Source: Aedes albopictus
Lineage: Eukaryota > Arthropoda > Insecta > Diptera > Culicidae
Assembly (NCBI RefSeq): GCF_035046485.1
Contig: NC_085136.1
Coordinates: forward strand, 296,709,080-296,773,079
Direction: 5' to 3'
DNA length: 64,000 nt
The notes under the pieces were generated by a model, which saw only the letters and a list, made by a program, of their open reading frames with translations, was not told where the DNA came from and did no database searches. The position numbers were made by a program, and so were the translations under genes. Below are positions 35,104-45,689 of the stretch, one piece after another. Numbering within the stretch: position 1 is the stretch's first letter; every line of letters begins with the position of its first letter.

Positions 35104-35298
35104 CCGTCACTTAGCATGGCCATCGCTATCGAACCATGAATGGCAGTGAGGTTGGGTGCTATGCTCGATTAGCCACCTTCACCCAGCCCATGCACTCGGG
35201 TGGGTTTGAGTCGGCGTCGAAGCGCTGGGTATCCATGACAGTTGTCCCATTTCGATGACGTATTACTTTAGGGGGAGGGGGGCAATCGGTCTTACGAC

Positions 35299-35553
35299 CA
35301 GTGTTGCCACATTTAAATCTGTATTTTGCCTTTCAAAAATCTTCATCATCTGTATCACCATTTTTTGCGAAAAATCTGTATGAAATCTGTAATATTTCGC
35401 GGAAAATCTGTTTGAAATTCTGTAAGTTTTTGAAAAATCTGTATAATCTGTATCATTTCCAAAAATCTGTAATCTTGGTATACAGAATTCTGTATGAAAA
35501 ACTGCGAGAAAATCTGCATGATTACAGAAAAATCTGTATATGTGGCATCCCTG
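35299..35553. mobile_element. second hAT-type element of the same family, opposite strand
   Basis: Ends CAGTGTTGCCACATTTAAAT and TGTGGCATCCCTG. The 8-bp repeat CTTACGAC flanks it exactly (35,291-35,298 and 35,554-35,561). The interior is AAAATCTGTAT-type repeats, the complement of those at 34,704-35,103. Confidence 0.85.
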
Positions 35554-35578
35554 CTTACGACTGATTCGACATTCCGAA

Positions 35579-35744
35579 GGGGCTGTTCATAAACCACGTA
35601 TACCAAAATTTGGCCATTTCAGACCCGCCCCCCCCCCTCGTAGACTTTGTCCATACAAAAATTTTGAAATTTGTATAGAGCGTAGACTTTGGCCAGACCC
35701 ACCCCCTTCGCCCCATAAAGTCTACGTGGTTTATGAACGGTCCC
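35579..35744. mobile_element. MITE related to 10,822-10,983
   Basis: Inverted ends GGGCTGTTCATAAACCACGT and GGGACCGTTCATAAACCACG (as complements). It contains a C run at about 35,628-35,637 and a palindromic centre (CAAAAATTTTGAAATTTGTA). Same family as the element at 10,822. Confidence 0.75.
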
Positions 35745-35790
35745 AAAACACGATTTTTGAGAATTTGGGACAGGATGGATCCTGGATGAT

Positions 35791-35858
35791 GAGTGTAGAA
35801 TTAGCAACTAGTTAAAATACACAAAAATAAAAACAAAAAAAAAAAAAAAAAAAAACAA
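35791..35858 (+). mobile_element. 5'-truncated retroposon stub with poly(A) tail
   Basis: 68 bases (AGTGTAGAATTAGCAACTAG, then AAAATACACAAAAATAAAAAC and an A run) are flanked by the 13-bp duplication GATCCTGGATGAT (35,778-35,790 and 35,859-35,871). A second copy of the same 3' end occurs, inverted, at 57,889-57,947. Confidence 0.85.
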
Positions 35859-36109
35859 GATCCTGGATGATCTCCCTAATGGTTCCCCTGTTAAAAAGGA
35901 AACTTTGAAATATCAGGATAAGTTGCCATCATCACACTCATACGTGGTTCGTTAGTGATGGGTGACAACTCTAGGCTTTTTTTTTGCTTATATGTATAGC
36001 ACGTTAGCGCCGCTCTTTCGTCGTCGTCGTTTTCTCTCACATTCTCTCTTACTTTCGTTCTCGTGGTGTGCTGCGAGCTGCGGCGTCCGTCGTGGCGGTC
36101 GTCGCGCAC

Positions 36110-36474
36110 CAACTTAAGCAGGCTGTTACACCTGTCGCTCGGGTGAAAAGTGCTGGTCCGGATCACTAAATTGGCCATAATTCCGAAACGCCTTGACCGA
36201 TCCGAATCATTTTCAATAGCAAACAATGCGGTTAAATTCCGGTTCGATTCGAGCTATAATCCGAAAAATCGGCCAATGGGAAGTGCCTTAAAAGTGAGTG
36301 AACTTATTTTGTTCACAGACACACATACATACACACATACAGACATCATCTCAATTCGTCGAACTGAGTTGATTGGTATATGCGACTTGACTCTCCGAGC
36401 CTCCTATCGAAAAATTTTTTTTTGAGTGAACATATAGCCTTTCAGTTCACTTAGGTGAACGAGAAAGGCAAAAA
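36110..36474 (-). repeat. head of a composite satellite unit, minus strand
   Basis: From 36,474 downward the minus strand reads GCCTTTCTCGTTCACC, the hairpin, ATATGTTCACTC, a (GT)n-like tract (36,303-36,345) and then a stretch matching the pre-array block of the units at 45,462, 53,709 and 56,922 (CATTGTTTGCTATTGAAAAT ... GGAATTATGGCCA). The satellite array itself is absent here. Confidence 0.7.
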
Positions 36475-36502
36475 TACTGAAAAAAATCCAAAATGAGCCC
36501 TA

Positions 36503-36696
36503 CACTGAAAAAAATCATTTCTAAAAATTCAAAGTTGATTTAAAAAAACACCATTTTTGATTTTGATGAAATTTTGTCTCAAGACAGGTAATTATGTTCC
36601 CTACCAACCGTACATACATCACAAGATAGGCACTTTTAAGGAAAAAAAGTTTTTCTAACAAAAACTTTTTCTTGTTCGAATGTTTTTTTTTCAGTG
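36503..36696. mobile_element. TA-flanked MITE, CACTGAAAAAAAT ends
   Basis: 194 bp, ends CACTGAAAAAAATCATTT and TTTTTTTTTCAGTG, flanked by TA. An inverted near-identical copy lies at 40,878-41,073, and the two share flanking sequence, so they are copies of one larger repeat carrying the MITE. Confidence 0.8.
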
Positions 36697-36975
36697 TATT
36701 TTGTTATCAACAATAAAACCAGTGAAGGCCATAACAATCCCAGAATCCAATGAAAGTCAATTTTCTAGGAGATTTTGTGTTATTTATTCAATCATTTGGA
36801 AGGGTTTTCCTATACATAAAAAACTGAAAATATTACAAATGTATTTTCTTAGGAAATGTAATGTTTGATCGCAATATGTATTGAAGTGCACTTTTAAATA
36901 TACAATTATTTATTATTATGAATTTTTCAAATATATATATATGTGTCTTAGAGCCAATTTCAAACATGTTCTTTT

Positions 36976-39355
36976 CTATTTTTTTCCGATCATACTAAAT
37001 ATTTTTGGTTCATCTTCTGAATTAGAATACCTGTTTGCCTTTACTTTGTCGCCAGGAATAGGCAAAAAACTATGGAATTTCTGAGTGCCTGGTATTGTTT
37101 TGGCGTTATTATATATTTCTTCGAGATCTTCTGACATTTTAATGTACTGTTCAGTGGATATGTAACATTAATTTAATTTAGTTATATTTTTATCTGTCTG
37201 TACAACTGCCCAGTTATATAACTCTCGTGGAGTTGTTATGATACTTCCATAATCTCGAGCAAGACTTGCTCTCTTTGCCATTCGCTTGAGAGTGCCACCA
37301 ATAGCATCACATGGACCTTTACCGTGGGACGTTGCAAAAAAATGCCATTCTGCTCTTAATGCATGCTTTGACTGGAATCTACATAGACTAGCAAAGTTCT
37401 TCTTATTTTTGTATTGTGATGCTGCCCCATCAGACATAAAATAAATTTTAGAAAAGTTCGTTAATTGTTTCATAAAATCTATCATTTTTGAGATGAACAA
37501 CTGGACCGCAACTGTATCGTGAGCCATTACTTCCGATATGATAATGAAGCTAACATTAACAAGTTTATTATCTTTCATATAGTAAATTTCAAATGGGTGT
37601 ATTGTTGCTTGCGAGTTGTTCCAATGATATCCTTGAGCAGCGTTTTGAATTATGTATGAATAGTTTTCAGAGAAATCACAAATCGCAAGAATTTCATCAT
37701 CCTTTAATGTATCTTTTTTTATTTCTGAGAAATGATGATTGTTGTTTATGAATAAAGTCGTGTGTTATAAGTTTGTCAATTTTATCAACAAGATACGGAA
37801 CAAATTCATCAACAGGTTTAATAATCGTTTCTAAATTGCAGCGATCAGTATTCAACCACTGCTGAAATATAATCTCTTTTTTGTCATTTGATTCTAATAT
37901 CAATGTAAGTTCCTCTTCAATGTGTTCATTACAAGCACACTTTTCACAAGCACGGAAAAAGCAATTATCTGTTCTGGTGGAAATATCGCAAAGCATTTTT
38001 TGTATTATTTCATCTTGTGACACAATTCTTATACTGTTGAACATTAAATTTACATTTTCATGAATAGTACATATGCATACATTATGTATACCAGTAGAAT
38101 CAAGTAAAATACAATGCTTTGGTCGCAACTGTGTAAATACTGTGAAACCAATATTCATAGTTTTGTACATATCTACAAAAATCATATAAGCCTCTTTGAG
38201 CGACATCATCAAAAGTCGTTTTTGAACTTGTTGTTTTTTTGCCATTTCGAACCTCAGAAACAAAATCATTTGTTCCTGGCATTGGCCTGCTGATATCATT
38301 ATCATCAAAAAATTCTCTTACTATTTGTTTTGTATCGTCATCAATACCATGCCCCCTTCTTTTTTCGGTGGTACAAAGAATACCCTGTTCATAAACAAGA
38401 TCCTTCACCTGCCTCGCCATATACATTGGTGCGTTAAACTCTCTTGTGATTTTATTTACCGACCAAGACTTAGGAAGTACAGATAGTATTTTAATCTGTT
38501 CGCTTCTGTCAGTTGTAGGGTGATTGAACTTATCCTTTAACTGCATAATTATCTCGTCATACGCCTCCACTTTGCCAACATCCGTTGAATCTATTCCGAA
38601 GATATTTTTTCGAACTGCTTTCGTAATCTGCAATGATTTGTTTATGCGATATTCCATACTTCTCATGTTTCTAGATGAGATTGGCGATAAACTCAATGTT
38701 TCAGCAATGGTATTAAACTTCTCAATATTATGGGGACCCTGTAGTTGATCTGTTGACGGAATTGACTCCAATGATGGAATAGATGGTACCATATCTGTAA
38801 GATAAAAGTTAAGGTTAACAATATAATAATGAATGCAGTGGAAAGTTAATGATAGTTATTTATGCAACGAGTTGCAAAAATGATTTTTTTTCGCACAAGT
38901 AGTACATTTATCCAACGAGGCTTGCCGGGTTGGATAAATACGAAGAATACTGAAAAATGTAGTTTTGCAACGAGCTGCAAAATGAGTTATATAAAAGAAG
39001 CTAACACGTTGAAGGCTTACTTACCCAGCTCATGTTCGATTTGTTGACCACTCGTTGACGGTTCTGGTTCTGGAACATCATGATGTTGCTGCCCACTAAA
39101 TGATGGTTGCATAGTTTCGTCGTTTCCATCCGATCGGCGTTTTTTCGTATTCGGGCTTCTGTTGTGACTTATCAATCCACGACATGACTCACAAATACTC
39201 ATCGATTCGTCGATTTCATGTGTATATCCCATGGAATGAATTTTATCTATCAATCTTAATGACATTCCCCGTAGATTATGACGGTTGCACTTTGGATTGT
39301 TTATTTTTGCACTGCACTTGAATTTGTTGAATTTTGATTTATACGATTGATCCAT
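36976..39355 (-). pseudogene. transposase-like protein, one intron, three frameshifts
   Basis: Not firmly recognised. Exon 1 (39,355-39,025) starts with ATG and encodes a Cys-containing N-terminal motif (KCSAKINNPKCNRHNLRGM ... SICESCRGLI), probably zinc-binding. A GTAAGT donor at 39,024 and a CTTACAG acceptor at 38,795 give a 230-bp intron that keeps frame. Exon 2 continues with QLKDKFNHPTTDRSEQIKIL, then shifts frame near the T7 run at 38,234-38,240, again near 37,740 and again near 37,165. Notable blocks are CACNEHIEEEL, ICDFSENYSYIIQNAAQGYH, IYFMSDGAASQYKNKKNF, AEWHFFATSHGKGPCDAIGG and IPGTQKFHSFLPI; the last stop is at 36,976-36,978. The spaced Asp motifs (DFSENYS, SDGAASQYKN, GPCDAIGG) suggest a DDE/RNase H-fold transposase or a gene derived from one. 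It could be a young pseudogene, or the frame breaks could be assembly errors. Confidence 0.6.
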
Positions 39356-39518
39356 TACTTTTCAGAACTGCCTTTAATAACCAAAGAGAAGTAACACGTT
39401 GAATGATACCGATTCATTTTCTTGTTTTGTTCATATTTGCTTTAGGTACAACTCTTGATTTGTTTTTTTTTCGATTAGGTAGTTCGAATCTAATAAATAG
39501 CCTTAACTAATATTAGGT

Positions 39519-40665
39519 GGCGGCCAATTAAACGCCCCATAATAAATTAAAAAGTTTCCATAAATAATTCGAAAATTGCCAATAAATAAATAGCGGTGGA
39601 AGCAATAATAAACTATAAAAGTTCCATAAACAAATCAAAAAGCGCATAAATAAATCAAAACTTCCCATAAATAATTGATTTTAGAGCAATAAAAAATGCC
39701 AGAATTTCCACAAAAAAATCAACAATTTCAATAAAAAACTACATTTTTTCCAACAAAACATTTCGAACATACTACATACATCACAGAACTATTATGATAG
39801 AAAGACTGAAACTACACGGTCAGAAAATTCACTCATTTTGGAGCTAAAGTGGGACAACTCAAAAATGAGTAAATTTTTTTTCCAGCGATAGCGCTGGCCC
39901 AAGTGCGAAAATCTCATCAGTTTAAGTCGTATAATATTCTTGCTGATGTGAAGAATATTATACGGCCTAAATTGGTTGGATTTTTACACTTGGGCCTGCG
40001 CTATCGATGGAAATGCAATTTACTCATTTTTTGAGCTGTTCCAGTTTAGCTCAGTTTTGTGTGAATCTTACTCATTTTGGAGTAACATTTTCTTAGCGTG
40101 TATGTGTGCAATTTAACAGACAATCGCTTGCTGTCCGAACTCGCTAACGCTCGTCGGACTTTAACAAGGGATAACATCTCTGTTCGCATTCTTCCGGGCA
40201 AATTCTTGGATCTGTGGATTGCCTAGATCCGAATCGACGCAGTTACGCCGCGTCGGATTTCGGAAACTTCGGCGGCCTTCTGGTTCATGGTTCGCCCGGA
40301 ACTTTTACTTTTCTCATTGTTTCATATTTATTGCTAAATTTTCAATTGCTTTTTTGATGTTTTTCATTTGGGAATGTTTAAATTATTTATGGAAAATCAA
40401 ATTTATTTATGGAAAACTTAAACTTTTTTTGAGGAAAAAATGTAGTTATTTATTGCAATTTTTGAATTATTTGTGGAAATTCCGATATTTTTTATTGCTC
40501 GAAAATCAATTATTTATGGGAAATTTTGATTTATTTATGCACTTTTTGATTTGTTTATGGAAAATTTAAAGTTTATTATTGCTCCCACCCTTACTTCTTT
40601 ATTGGCAATTTCTGATTTTGGTATGGAAAATTATCACTTTTCTATGAGTCGTTTATATTTTAGCC
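39519..40665. mobile_element. Mutator-like foldback element, 9-bp target duplication
   Basis: The 9-bp repeat ATATTAGGT flanks it at 39,510-39,518 and 40,666-40,674. Long inverted arms (about 39,590-39,760 against 40,400-40,585) share motifs such as CATAAACAAATCAAAAAG and CATAAATAATTGATTTT. The extreme ends (GGCGGCCAATTAAACGCCCC and GGCTAAAATATAAACGACTC) match only partly. A 9-bp duplication with long arms fits MULEs. No transposase. A TA-type MITE is nested inside. Confidence 0.75.
39815..40100. mobile_element. TA-flanked MITE nested in the foldback element
   Basis: 286 bp with ends CACGGTCAGAAAATTCACTC and the near-complement TTTTCTTAGCGTG, flanked by TA. The arms pair over ACTCATTTTGGAG and through CGCTATCG. 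The centre holds a second hairpin around CGTATAATATTCTT. Confidence 0.75.
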
Positions 40666-40877
40666 ATATTAGGTAAGAACATGGGGTAGAAACGTTTGGG
40701 TAGAAATTACAGCAGCACGTATGAAATGCGTGTTCTAATTGTATATTGTTTCGTACTTCTAGAGTGCTGCTGCGTGAATATGGGTGCATTGCATTGTCGC
40801 ATATGACACAATAAGTTTCATTGCATTTTGAGATTACTAGATAACCTTCACTGGTTTAGTTTGTTTTTAAAAAAAGA

Positions 40878-41073
40878 CACTGAAAAAATAATAATTTGGA
40901 CATGAAAAAGTTTTTGTTAGAAAAACTTTTTTTCCTTAAAAGTGCCCATCTTGTGATGTATGGACGGTTGGTAGGGAACATAATTACCTGTCTTGAGAAA
41001 AAATTTCATCAAAATCAAAAATGGTGTTTTTTTTAAATCAACTTTGAATTTTTAGAAATGATTTTTTTCAGTG
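40878..41073. mobile_element. MITE copy, inverse of 36,503-36,696
   Basis: Starts CACTGAAAAAATAATAATTT, ends GATTTTTTTCAGTG. The left flank lacks the TA seen at the other copy, so the left edge may be altered. Confidence 0.7.
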
Positions 41074-41086
41074 TAGGGCTCATTTT

Positions 41087-41330
41087 GGATTTTTTTCAGT
41101 ATTTTTTTTCTTAAAATTTGACTTATTTTGTGATAATCACCCATACAACACTTTTTTGTAGGAGTAGTCATTTTTTGATTAAAAACATTTTTAAAAAATC
41201 CATAAAAAAAGTTTAGCCCTTTTCAAAAGTCAGTCCAGATAAATTTTGAAGAAACTAAGTATGCAAAGTGGCTTATCTAGTCTTGGTGTACATACCCAGA
41301 AAGTTTCATTGTAATCTGAGAGGGTGCTGC
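41087..41330 (+). repeat. interspersed repeat, inverse of 30,405-30,640
   Basis: Follows the MITE copy directly. Its far end, GAGAGGGTGCTGCCAACTC, merges into the LINE that begins at about 41,365. The first dozen codons of the LINE's open frame are contributed by this repeat. Confidence 0.8.
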
Positions 41331-41364
41331 CAACTCCGAATACGATTTGGGGCGAAATTCGTCT

Positions 41365-44300
41365 TATGCAAAATGGTACAGCCCAAGTGGCGTTAGTCCA
41401 AGAACCTTACTTCCGTAAGGGGAATTTCTATCTAGGAAACCTTGTGAATCCGGTGTTTGCTACTTTCAGTAAAAATGAAATGGCAAATTCACGTGTCATG
41501 TCTCGAGCATGTGTGCTTGTCAACAACGCAATCGTTGCTACACTCATCTCTGAACTAACTACTAGAGATGTGTGTGCTATCACAATCGATGTATCTGTTG
41601 GAAATCCCAACAGGAAATACGTTTATTGTTCGGTTTATTTACCGCATGACGAACTATCCCCTTGCTTTCAAGCAAGTCATTGCATACTGCACTTCAAAAG
41701 GCCTTCCGCTTATTGTTGGTAGTGATGCTAATGCTCACCATATCATCAAGGGCAGCTCAGACATCAATTTGAGAGGCTCCAGTTTGATGGAATACTTAAG
41801 TAGTACAAATCTTGGATTACTTAACATAGACAACCACCCAACCTTCATGGTATTTGCTAGAGAGGAAGTGTTAGACATAACGCTTTGCTCTAGCAGAATT
41901 AGTTACGAGCTGACCAATTGGCATGTGTCAGATGAAGAATCTTTATCTGACCATCGCTACATCTTGTCCTGAACGCAAACTTTGCGTTTCAGGAACCCCC
42001 GGTCAACCAACCGGGATCTCCTTACCGATTTGGTTGCAGCCAAATTTCATGGATACTCACCATCCATTGACAATCCAGGTGATTTAGATGATGCCGTGTA
42101 TATGTACTACAACGGCCTTCATCATGAAAGCTTTTGAAGAAGCTTGTCCTCTGCGGTCTGTGAAGACCACAAGAGGAACCTCTTGGTGGAACTCTGATCT
42201 GGCGAAACTCAGGAAACAATGTAGAAAGAGTTGCAACAGACGACGTTCGGCAGGATCGGAGGCTTTCAGGTCGGCTCGCAAGGCCTACCAGAAAGCTCTT
42301 CGGTCTGCTGAACGATCTGGCTGGAAAAACCTTTGTACAAATTTTTCCAGTCTGAGTGAAGCCAGTCGATTGAACAAAATCCTGACAAAATCTAAGGATT
42401 TTCAAGTGAACGAACTTCGTTTGCCAAATGGTGATTTCACTTCCTCTGATGAGGAAGTTTTGGAATGTTTATTCAGTACACACTTCCCCGGATGTGTGGA
42501 TATTACATCTTCGGATGAACCTGATGTCTTTTCTTGTAGTTATAATTCTTTAGCTTCGGCTCGGAGTATTATAAATTTAGAATCGATTGAATGGGTACTT
42601 ACTAGCTCTGCTCCTTTCAAATCTCCTTGAGCAGATGGGATTTAACGTATTTTGCTTCAGAAGGGATTTGATCATTTCAAACAAGTGTTTTGAAACAACT
42701 ACTTGTTTGCAGTTTTGCTACAGGGTATATTCCCAAATCCTGGCGGGATGTTACTACAAAGTTTATTCCGAAAGAGGGTCGTGCGTCGTATGAAGAAGCA
42801 AAGAGCTTCAGACCTATCAGTTTGACCTCTTTTCTTCTGAAATGCTTGGAACGCATTGTCGATCATAACATCCGTGTTGTTCATCTGGCCAATGTGCCTC
42901 TTCATGTGAACCAACATGCTTACCAATCTGGAAAGTCCACTGTGACTCTTTTACACAAAGTTGTTTACGATATCGAGAAGGCATTCGCTCAAAAGCAATC
43001 CTGCTTGGGTGTTTTCTTAGATATCGAGGGTGCCTTTGACAACGTGCCTTTCGATGCCATATTGGAAGCCGCACGGGGTCATGGTATATCTCCAATGATT
43101 TCCAATTGGATTCACCAAATGCTCAAAAACCGACATCTCTTCTCGACATTGCGTCAAGCGGCGATTAGGAAATTGAGTGTTTGTGGATGCCCTCAAGGGG
43201 GAGTCATATCACCGCTTTTGTGAAATCTCGTAGCAAATACGCTATTGAGGCAACTCAATAATAGCGGTTTTCCTACTTATGGTTTTGCCGACGACTACCT
43301 AGCATTGTTAGTTGGTATGTGTATCACCACCCTTTTTGACCTGATGCAAAGCGCCCTTCAGGTAGTTGAGGGTTGGTGTCGCCAATATGGCCTTTCGGTT
43401 AATCCGAGTAATACATCTATTCAGTAACAAATTTTGAAAACGACGTATAATCAATGCTACACCATTGATTATACGTCGTTTTCAAAATTTGTTACTGTAT
43501 TGTTCTTTTTACGGAAAGGCGAAACCGTAATGGCGTTCGTCCTTTGCGTCTTTTTGATTCTGAAATCGATGTGACTGAATAGGTAAAGGACGTTGGAGGC
43601 ATTCTTGATTCCAAGCTTTCCTGGACACCACACATTGAGTTAAGAATCAAGAAAGCTTGTTTGGCATTCGGGCATGCCGGCGAACCTTTTGTACAACTTG
43701 AGATCCAAACCCAAGTACATATATCAAATGGATCTTCACAACTGTTGTTCGGCCAATACTGGCCTATGGATGTCTTGTGTGGTGGCAAAAGGGCGAAATG
43801 AGAACGGTCCAATCAAAGTTAGGCCATCTCCAACGGATGTGCTTAATGACGATGTCTGGAGCGTTCTCTTTAACTCCCACGGCAACGCTCGAAGTTCTCT
43901 TTGACGTTGCTCCAATACACATTCATCTCAAACAAGAAGCACTTTCTTGCACTTACCGTCTACATGTACTCGGTCTACTAGAGGAAACTCCTGTAAACTG
44001 CACATCAACACACACCTCGTTGTTTCCACTTTTGATGAATCTGGACAAAATTGTCCTTGCTCCAAGTGGTCTTACAATTGCTTGTAATTTTCCATATAGC
44101 ACATTTTCCACGAAATTCCCTTCCCGGGAAGAGTGGACACATGGATATCTGGAGAGAAGCATTTCAGACGGCATCGTATGTGACACTGATGGCTCCCTTC
44201 TCGAAGGTAGTTATCGCTTGTCGAACTCAAATCGAGGAGCTGAATTCAACAAACGCTGTTCACCTTGTATGTGTACCTGGCCATTCTTCCATCGCTGGAA

Positions 44301-44704
44301 ATGAATTGGCTGATGAGTTAGCACGCACTGGAGCATCACATGACTTCATTGGCCCTGAGCCAGCTATTCCGATATCAAAGTGTTGGGTAAAGCTTCAGAT
44401 TCACACCTGGGCTGCTACTCAATACAGGCAATACTGGAATAGTTTGGAGTCATGTAGTTAAACCAAATTGTATTGTACTGAGCCATCTCCAAGGGTGGCG
44501 AAGTATCTTACAAATCTGTCAAAACAGAATTGCAGCATTCTGGTCAAAGCATTGACTGGCCACTGCCGACTCAGCTATCACATGGCGAATATTCAGCAAG
44601 CTGATTCATTTGCATGTGATAGCTGTGAATCCGATAATGGAACTTCGTATCATTTGATGTGCAACTGTCCAGTTTTTGCTCAACTGCGTTTCCGCGTATT
44701 CGGT
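41365..44704 (+). pseudogene. LOA/I-type LINE, ORF2 remnant with RNase H
   Basis: 5'-truncated and frameshifted. Endonuclease: NGTAQVALVQEPYF at about 41,368, GSDANAHH near 41,720 and the SLSDHRYI motif near 41,945. Linker 42,088-42,630. Reverse transcriptase: SFRPISLTSFLLKCLERIVD near 42,810, FLDIEGAFDNVPFD near 43,015, CGCPQGGVISP near 43,185, YGFADDYLALL near 43,280 and DVGGILDSKLSWTPHIE near 43,590. RNase H: SDGIVCDTDGSLLEG near 44,165 and VPGHSSIAGNELADELAR near 44,280, with an internal deletion between them at about 44,207. Gag-knuckle-type end CDSCES...YHLMCNCPVF near 44,620. It breaks off at 44,704 and its last codons appear to resume at 63,034. RNase H favours LOA or I clade. Confidence 0.85.
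43422..43497. mobile_element. 76-bp perfect palindrome inserted in the reverse transcriptase
   Basis: Two 35-bp arms (43,422-43,456 and 43,463-43,497) pair without mismatch around a 6-base loop (CTACAC). The arm starts CAGTAACAAATTTTGAAAAC. TATT flanks both sides (43,418-43,421 and 43,498-43,501). It interrupts the LINE frame between the NPSNTSI block and the next reverse transcriptase block. A minimal MITE. Confidence 0.88.
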
Positions 44705-44762
44705 GCCCCGTAACGTGGGTAGATCACCTTATAATGGTGCGTTACGGTGTAAGATCTACCAT

Positions 44763-44845
44763 AACAAATTCTGATCTTGTAATTTTTTAGCTTTGTTAAT
44801 TTTAATGCAGGAAAATTTCAAGATCATAATTTGTTCGACTTTTTT
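44763..44845. repeat. palindromic repeat, ~24-bp arms
   Basis: AACAAATTCTGATCTTG and the near-complement CAAGATCATAATTTGTT pair with two mismatches. Possibly a short MITE; target duplication not clear. Confidence 0.6.
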
Positions 44846-45295
44846 TTGTATTATGTTTTTCATTGTTAATAAACCATTTATTTTAGGAGGATTCAGGTAA
44901 TTTTTATCTATGTATAGAGACAGATTGATTTATTTCCGTAAATTATGTAACTGTTGTGAGCCTATCACCATTTAATACTATTTTCTATTTCAGATGTACA
45001 AGCGGGCAACCCTGCAGTCGGGACGACGAAACACCCTTCTTATTTTTTGAAGCAACCATATCATTCGGTGGCGGGTAGACCACGTTGTCCGCGTCGTTTT
45101 TCTTCGAGCCGAGTGTCGTAATGTCGCGGGTGTGGATGCGTTTTTTTTTTAGAAAAATAGATTTTTTTTCGGATCGCCAACCATGGTTTTTTTTACTCGT
45201 TTTACGCGATCTTGTTTTATTTTTTTTAGATAAACTGAGATATTTTTTGTTGTTGTGTAATGCGATTTTTTTTATTTTGTTATTTTTTGAGTCAC

Positions 45296-45445
45296 CATTT
45301 TTTTTCCTTGCGTTTTAAACATTTATTGCAAAGTTCCGATGGTCCTGGAGGGATCGGTTCTGCTTGTGCCTCGCTCTGAGCCGAAACATACTTATTTATA
45401 CAATAAATAGAAAAAAATATCTTTTGATTTTATTTTCTTCAACTC
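45296..45445 (+). repeat. left copy of a diverged flank repeat
   Basis: Shares GGGATCGGTTCTGCTTG, GAAACATA and ACAATAAATAGAAAAAA with 62,490-62,635 in the same orientation. The pair brackets the three composite units. Confidence 0.7.
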
Positions 45446-45605
45446 GTTTTCCGTAATTTTTGCCTTTCTCGTACACTAAGTGTACTGGAAAGGCTATATG
45501 TTCACTCCAAAAATGACTTTTTGATAGAAGGCCCGGATGGTCGAGTCACATATACCAATCAACTCAGCTCGACGAATTGAGGTGATGTCTGTGTGTGTGT
45601 ATGTA

Positions 45606-45638
<33 letters not shown>

Positions 45639-45689
45639 GTGAGTATGTGTGTGTACAAAAAAAAAAACTCACATCACTTTTTGGCAGTA

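Larger units (their letters stand above)
44705..45461. other. 5' part of the large insertion in the LINE
   Basis: Non-coding. It contains a small inverted repeat at 44,763-44,845 and T-rich DNA from about 45,135. A block at 45,296-45,445 (GGGATCGGTTCTGCTTG ... ACAATAAATAG) has a diverged direct copy at 62,490-62,635, on the far side of the composite units. Confidence 0.55.

Noticed and set aside
35891..36226. 111-codon minus-strand frame
   Set aside because: Runs across the head region of the composite repeat and unrelated DNA; no recognisable domain.
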